Below are positions 60,737-64,000 of a stretch of 64,000 nucleotides of DNA, piece by piece. The position numbers were made by a program, and so were the translations under genes. This DNA comes from Chamaecyparis obtusa. Taxonomy: Eukaryota > Streptophyta > Pinopsida > Cupressales > Cupressaceae. Position 1 is the first letter of the stretch; every line of letters begins with the position of its first letter. Under the pieces are notes generated by a model, which was not told where the DNA came from, did not search any database, and saw nothing but the letters and a program-made list of their open reading frames with translations. The stretch spans positions 223,501 to 287,500 of the forward strand of contig BSBK01007864.1 in NCBI GenBank assembly GCA_027943335.1, read 5' to 3'.

Positions 60737-61442
60737 GTGTAGTGAATTTTCTTCTTCTTCTTGTTGTTCTTCCTCTTCCTTAGTGACTTTATATCCGAAT
60801 GCTGGTAACCAAGATTTTCTTGGTTACACTGGTTGGATCCTGCATGTGTTAGTATCTACCACAAAACAAATTGAATCTCTATATTTCTCCACCACTGATG
60901 AAGGTATCTAATAATGTACTTGCATCTTAATTTGAAATTCCTTAAAGTGTCCCCACATTATTTGATTAAATCCTTATCGTAACTATGAAATATACTCATT
61001 CATCTCATAAATTATTAGTCTATTTGTTTTCCAATTTACATGACCTAGGCTTGGGAATAAATTATTGACATAGAAATATAAATAAACTAGAAATGATCCA
61101 TACTTAATTTCTTGTTTCTGATCCCTTTGCAGTCAATTCATATTTACAAATAGTTGTGTCTGAAACATGTTTGCTAAATTATATGCTTTTCCTAGCTTGG
61201 ATATCTTGTAGACTGCATACACAACACTACTAGGTATGATGTTTAGTTAGCTGGATTGATAAACTTTGTACCCAATTATCATCATTGCAAATCATGTCTC
61301 TGGGTCATTGACTTTATCCACTCTCATAGCTCTTCCATACTTAGATGTTTTAGTGATTTGCATCAACTCATCCATAGTTCTCATGTGTAGGGTGCAATCC
61401 TTTCCTTCTACTTGTAAACTAGTGACCATATGAATCAAGTAT
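60737..61442 (-). pseudogene. Element E unassigned frame, second piece
   Basis: The minus reading after element D gives SLQVEGKDCTLHMRTMDELM and SKYGRAMRVDKVNDPET. It then gives YAVYKISKLGKAYNLANMFQ, YFYVNNLFPSLGHVNWKTNR and IMWGHFKEFQIKMQVHY, ending in FGYKVTKEEEEQQEEE, where element C is inserted. At least five stops are present but the frame is largely kept. No named domain could be assigned. The conserved-looking Trp/Tyr/Phe spacing suggests a folded protein, not low complexity. Confidence 0.55.
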
Positions 61443-62747
61443 TGTTGGAGATTTTCCAGTAGGCCAGTGTTGACTATATGTTTTTCATTGATGACAACAT
61501 ATGGTAAGCAGTGTGTGTGGAAGACTTACAGAGAGAGCCTTGAGAATATGTTTCCTAGATATGTTATCAACATGATATCATAAGCGCAGAGGTTGATTAT
61601 GAGTACAAATAGTTGTGTAGCAGTTTGTTTTAGTAGTGTTCCTGAACAGGTCCTAGGAAGAGTTTTGTATGTGATTTGTAGTATGGTTATGATGGAGCCT
61701 TGTATGTTTATATTTATGTTGAAGAAATGTTAGTGAAGCTATGTTCATGGATGCAGAGTTAGTTATGTAGTACAGGTTGAGTTATGATGTTTCCAAATTG
61801 ACAGTCACAGTTTCCTGAGTTTATATGACAGAGCTGACATTGTTTATATTTTTGTAGTAGTTGCGCCTATCATTATGATATGTGTGCTTGGTATTATGTT
61901 TGGATAAGAGTTAAGAATGGTTTTTTAAGAGTGCATGGCATATTTCAGCATGAGAAGAAAGATTTAGTTAATTTGGTAGAGCCGACAGTGTCAAGCGAGG
62001 CATCTACTCATATGGATTTGCGCGGTCCTAATTTGTGTTGTGTGCTTAGTATAGCCATTGGAGATATTGTTGGAGAGTTATATTATTTCTCTAATATTAT
62101 TTCAAGGAAGTTCTAATAGGCTGACTTGATTATATCATTTGGAGAAATATACTTATAGCCAGTTAAGTTATGATCGCTAAGTATGGCAGAGAATTGAAAG
62201 ATAAGAGCAGAGCAAAAGGTGCGAAGTGTTGTGCCATCAGTAGAAGGTCTATGTGACAATGAAGAGAGTGTATGCTATTCGTTGGAATTGATCAAGACAA
62301 TAGGTCTAACTCGTAGTTCACCAAGATCCAGATATAGTGTGTACCTATTATACATAAGGTTGAAACCTTCACCATTTGAGCAGTGAGCTCTCAGACAGTG
62401 CGTCCTCACCCCTAATAGGGTTAATTATAAAAGACTCCTAACAGGGTCCTACCTTTGACTAGGTCATTGTACTTAATGCATTGTAAATATCAACTCCTAA
62501 CAGGTTTGTAAAATCTTCTAACAGGGATCATTATACACTAGTGCAATTTATAGTGGGTGTTAATTCCCACCGGGGTTTTTACCTATTTGGTTTTCCTCAT
62601 AACCAAAATTGTGTTGTTGTGTTAAGTGTTATCTTATTTTGTATGTGCTTAATGTTCTTCTATAATTAATTGGATAAAGAATTGAATCTTGTAGATAACT
62701 GATTCACCCCCCTCCCTCTCAGTTATCTCTTAGGACTATTCCTAATA
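61443..62747 (+). mobile_element. Element D: solo LTR of the element C family
   Basis: It runs from TGTTGGAGATTTTCC to CTCTTAGGACTATTCCTAATA, 1,305 bp, with no internal region. Flanking AGTAT (61,438-61,442) and GGTAT (62,748-62,752) are a target duplication with one mismatch. A solo LTR is the usual product of recombination between the two LTRs of a full element. It lies inverted relative to element C, 711 bp away. Confidence 0.9.
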
Positions 62748-62752
62748 GGTAT

Positions 62753-63178
62753 TTTGTTATTTTGATTAGCTTATCCTCATCTAACCACATGAATTCCTTG
62801 TGCACTCTACTCAATACATATTTGATCCATTCTTCATTAAACTTAGGTAAAAATACCATATGTGTTAGTCCTTTCATTTCCAGATGCTTATGCTCATCCT
62901 TTAGACTTCCTTCAATGCCCAGTATAATATATTTTGTTGATTTCTTCATATCCTAGTTCTACAACCTTGTTGTGAATAAAATTTCTAATATCCTCTGTAA
63001 GCATTACCCTCGGGGGTAATGATGATAGGGCCCCAAAATTATCTCTTTTGGCTGCCTTCAATGGGTACAATTTAAATTCTAGTGTTGGGTCATCGTTGAT
63101 GCTTACCACTATAGGGTTTTGAATATATGCTGCCATTATGTTCAAACAATTCCTCAAATGCAATTTCTCTACTAGCAT
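62753..63178 (-). pseudogene. Element E unassigned frame, first clear piece
   Basis: The minus reading gives MLVEKLHLRNCLNIMAAYIQ, KLYPLKAAKRDNFGALSSLP, RVMLTEDIRNFIHNKVVELG and, after a one-base shift, MKKSTKYIILGIEGSLKDEH, GLTHMVFLPKFNEEWIKYVL and SRVHKEFMWLDEDKLIKITK, where element D is inserted. The text is compositionally normal and looks like a folded domain. I do not recognise the family. It is not RT, integrase, protease or PMD as far as I can see. Confidence 0.6.
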
Positions 63179-63620
63179 CTTTTACAACTTCAACTGATTG
63201 TGCTAAACTAGGTTACAAAAATATTTTCAAACACTTTTGCGATAAATTATTGCTAATAATTCTTCTCAATGAATTTTCTCTTGACTTTTAGATGCTACTC
63301 AATCGATTTCTTTAGAAAAGAAGGTAAATAATAAATAGCGTCAACACATTTATTTCCCAAAAGTATACAAACAACTATTTAGGCAAATAATTTTTTCTAA
63401 CAATAACTTTTTTGCCAATAGTCATCTCTTTTGTCTAATAGTGATACTTTCCACCGATTACTATCCTTTCACTTGTTCACTGATAACTATTTATCTTCAA
63501 AATGATAGAGAAATAATGTCTAATACTAATTTATTTCCATTAGATGTGTCCAGTATGAGTTCCATTACATCTATAGTATGGTAACATGTGATCCATCCTA
63601 TCTTTACTTATAAAGGGATA

Positions 63621-63850
63621 AATAAATTTGACAATTTCTTATCAGTCCCTAAGAAAAAACTTACTTTCTTAGTTTGATGATGAATCATCCTTCCCTGAGG
63701 TACTTAGAGGGATTCTGTCTTGATTGCTGAGGACAAATAAATTTGACAATTTCTTATTGGTCCCTAAGAAAAAACTTACTTTCTTAGTTTGATGATGAAT
63801 CCTCCTTCCCTGGGGTACTTAGAGAGATTCTGTCTTGATTGCTGACTCTC
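63621..63850. repeat. 115-bp tandem duplication
   Basis: Copies 63,621-63,735 and 63,736-63,850 both begin AATAAATTTGACAATTTCTTA and differ at only a few bases. The unit is not a multiple of three, so it breaks any frame across it. It appears recent compared with the decay around it. Confidence 0.9.
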
Positions 63851-63950
63851 TCCTTCTTGATCCACTTTTTATTCATATTATTTCTCACTTATTCTAGATT
63901 AATTACCACTTTTCCTTTGTTATCTGCATTACTAGCTTGTTAGTATTTGC

Positions 63951-64000
63951 AATTTTTTGTGATACGTCCATACTTGTGACAGATGGAACATACCATACCA
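63951..64000 (-). pseudogene. Element E: zinc-knuckle-like remnant at the window edge
   Basis: The minus strand reads MVCSICHKYGRITKNC, a C-x2-C-x4-x-x4-C knuckle in which the His is Arg. It suggests a Gag C-terminus directly upstream of E's unassigned frame. It is partial, since the element continues beyond the window. Confidence 0.55.

Larger units (their letters stand above)
46384..64000 (-). mobile_element. Element E: minus-strand LTR element with long unassigned frame, entered by B, C and D
   Basis: It starts (3' end) with an LTR at 46,384-47,288 next to a polypurine tract (about 47,289-47,310). Read on the minus strand from the right edge, it has a zinc-knuckle-like motif (63,995-63,955), a long unassigned frame in pieces (63,178-62,753; 61,442-60,737; 53,598-52,371; 48,590-47,340) and the 3' LTR. 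The pieces are separated exactly by elements D, C and B. Where C and D are cut out at their target duplications the reading resumes. No RT, RNase H or integrase belonging to E was seen. The 5' end is outside the window. Continuity across B is less certain. Confidence 0.6.

Overview
The window is nuclear DNA of a land plant with a large, retrotransposon-filled genome. I suspect a gymnosperm, probably a conifer, from the style of the Ty3/gypsy and Ty1/copia proteins, the copia LTR ends with C-tracts, and the depth of nesting. The exact taxon cannot be read from the sequence. I found no intact single-copy host gene. Two host-derived gene fragments are present: a glycyl-tRNA synthetase pseudogene that keeps its introns, and a one-motif PPR relic.

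Left part (1-25,011). An old minus-strand gypsy element (G) is split by a young, complete Tat-lineage gypsy element (T, 5,584-22,941). T has 988-bp LTRs with about 11 differences and a 5-bp target-site duplication GGTTG. T carries one long gag-pol frame (9,179-17,104) broken by only two stop codons, with two RNase H domains. Its 3' part carries an antisense, intron-containing Plant Mobile Domain (PMD) gene with its own minus-strand TATA box. Three separate clusters of a CpG-rich palindrome (consensus near GAAGTATCGCGCGATACTTC) lie in T: two in the gag leader and one in the likely first intron of the antisense gene. G has an archaeal-type RNase H between protease and RT, whereas T has it between RNase H and integrase.

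Middle part (25,012-38,861). This is AT-rich degraded DNA: a gypsy gag relic, a pair of diverged ~1-kb direct repeats, a CACTA-type transposon end with subterminal repeats, a tRNA-Val(UAC)-like pseudogene of bacterial/mitochondrial type, the glycyl-tRNA synthetase fragment, a TG microsatellite and the PPR relic.

Right part (38,862-64,000). A complete but internally deleted copia element (A, TSD TTAGG) comes first. After an unrecognised stretch comes a minus-strand LTR element (E) that starts at its 3' LTR (46,384-47,288) and runs off the right edge. E has a long unassigned lysine/glutamate-rich reading frame where pol would be expected. E has been entered by a truncated plus-strand copia (B, about 48,694-52,370), a complete minus-strand copia (C, 53,604-60,731, TSD GGGAG) and a solo LTR of C's family in the opposite orientation (D, 61,443-62,747). 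C's 5' LTR and D form a 1.3-kb inverted repeat.

The genes form no pathway. They are retroelement polyproteins in different stages of decay plus captured host pieces. The least ordinary items are the antisense PMD gene with its palindrome clusters, the alternative RNase H position in G, the unassigned frame of E, and the tRNA synthetase fragment beside a CACTA end.
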